Positions 63,879 to 64,000 of a stretch of 64,000 bases of DNA are shown here, piece by piece. This DNA is from Parasphingopyxis sp. (GTDB taxonomy: Bacteria; Pseudomonadota; Alphaproteobacteria; Sphingomonadales; Sphingomonadaceae): the NCBI RefSeq assembly GCF_028279465.1, contig NZ_JANQNS010000014.1, positions 184,353 through 248,352 of the forward strand, in the 5' to 3' direction. A program made the translations under genes and the position numbers. The notes beneath the pieces were generated by a model. The model ran no database searches and was not told where the DNA came from. It saw nothing but the letters and a program-made list of their open reading frames with translations. The first letter of the stretch is position 1, and each line of letters starts with the position of its first letter.

Positions 63879-63906
63879 CGCAGGCCTAACTATCTGGTGT
63901 ACAAAG

Positions 63907-63935
63907 AAAAAGGGGCCGGTCTTGCGACCAGCCCC
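63907..63935 (-). terminator. Terminator-like hairpin at the right end
   Basis: The stem GGGGCCGGTC (63912-63921) / GACCAGCCCC (63926-63935) has one mismatch and a TTGC loop. On the minus strand it is followed by TTTTT (63907-63911). It would end the minus-strand gene entering from the right and may also stop the glycosyltransferase transcript. Confidence 0.6.
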
Positions 63936-63976
63936 TCTTCTGTTGTGGCTCGCGCCAACACTTACATGCCCAGAAA

Positions 63977-64000
63977 CTACATTCCCGGTCCGTAAGTGAT
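63977..64000 (-). CDS. C-terminal end of a minus-strand gene entering the window (tentative)
   Basis: A minus-strand frame enters at the window edge and stops at TAG (63977-63979), with last residues ITYGPGM. A terminator-like hairpin with a minus-side T-run follows about 40 bases later, which supports a gene end here. Seven residues are too few to identify a product. Confidence 0.3.
   Translation of the reverse strand: MTYGPGM

Overview
The window is about 62-65% G+C, gene dense and free of phage or IS remnants. It looks like chromosome of an alphaproteobacterium of the order Sphingomonadales. The evidence is the tgt / queA / cyclophilin / coaD neighbourhood, the cpdR-hutG divergent pair, TrcR (DUF1013), DUF1192, DUF484-xerC, a SapC-family gene and many short Sphingomonadales-style hypothetical proteins. 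The genus cannot be fixed from the sequence alone.

Layout. 1-10 kb: an SRPBCC gene cut by the window edge, xerC with a DUF484 gene, a FecR-like secreted protein, a GntP-type permease divergent from an acetyl-CoA acetyltransferase (probably hydroxybutyrate/acetoacetate use), tRNA-Val(GAC), cpdR, N-formylglutamate amidohydrolase, SapC and a D-2-hydroxyacid FAD dehydrogenase. 10-25 kb: RhlE helicase, a Baeyer-Villiger-type monooxygenase, a crotonase, the tgt-queA-cyclophilin-coaD-ispA-xseB housekeeping run, then a semialdehyde dehydrogenase, an OYE-family reductase and an acyl-CoA ligase. The housekeeping run is interrupted by three opposite-strand genes (secreted protein, DUF2975 membrane protein, XRE regulator) with their own AT-rich operator region. 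25-40 kb: TrcR, a GT4 glycosyltransferase with an LpxH-like phosphoesterase, a GSCFA-domain protein, ClpA, an HxlR regulator divergent from a five-gene detoxification-type operon, a class A penicillin-binding protein and a glutathione transferase. 40-44 kb: an ECF sigma factor translationally coupled to an Arg-rich membrane protein, a second Arg-rich secreted protein, and a divergent outer-membrane barrel.

44-64 kb, after BI-1, ThpR and a low-molecular-weight phosphatase, is mostly a surface-polysaccharide island of the ABC-transporter (group 2, Kps) type. It holds two nucleotide-sugar dehydrogenases (TviB/WecC-like and Ugd), kdsB-kdsA-kpsF for CMP-Kdo, kpsS for the Kdo linker, kpsD-kpsE-kpsT-kpsM for export, and three large glycosyltransferases carrying N-terminal helical/TPR-like extensions. 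Kdo synthesis sits inside the capsule locus, and sphingomonads are known for glycosphingolipids in place of LPS, so Kdo here probably serves the capsule lipid linker. KpsC and KdsC are not in the window.

Most unusual observations: a glycosyltransferase gene whose only plausible initiation codon is ATT behind a good Shine-Dalgarno sequence; the XRE/DUF2975/secreted-protein cassette inside the coaD region; and the ECF sigma / LTPEQR-motif membrane protein / Arg-rich secreted protein module.
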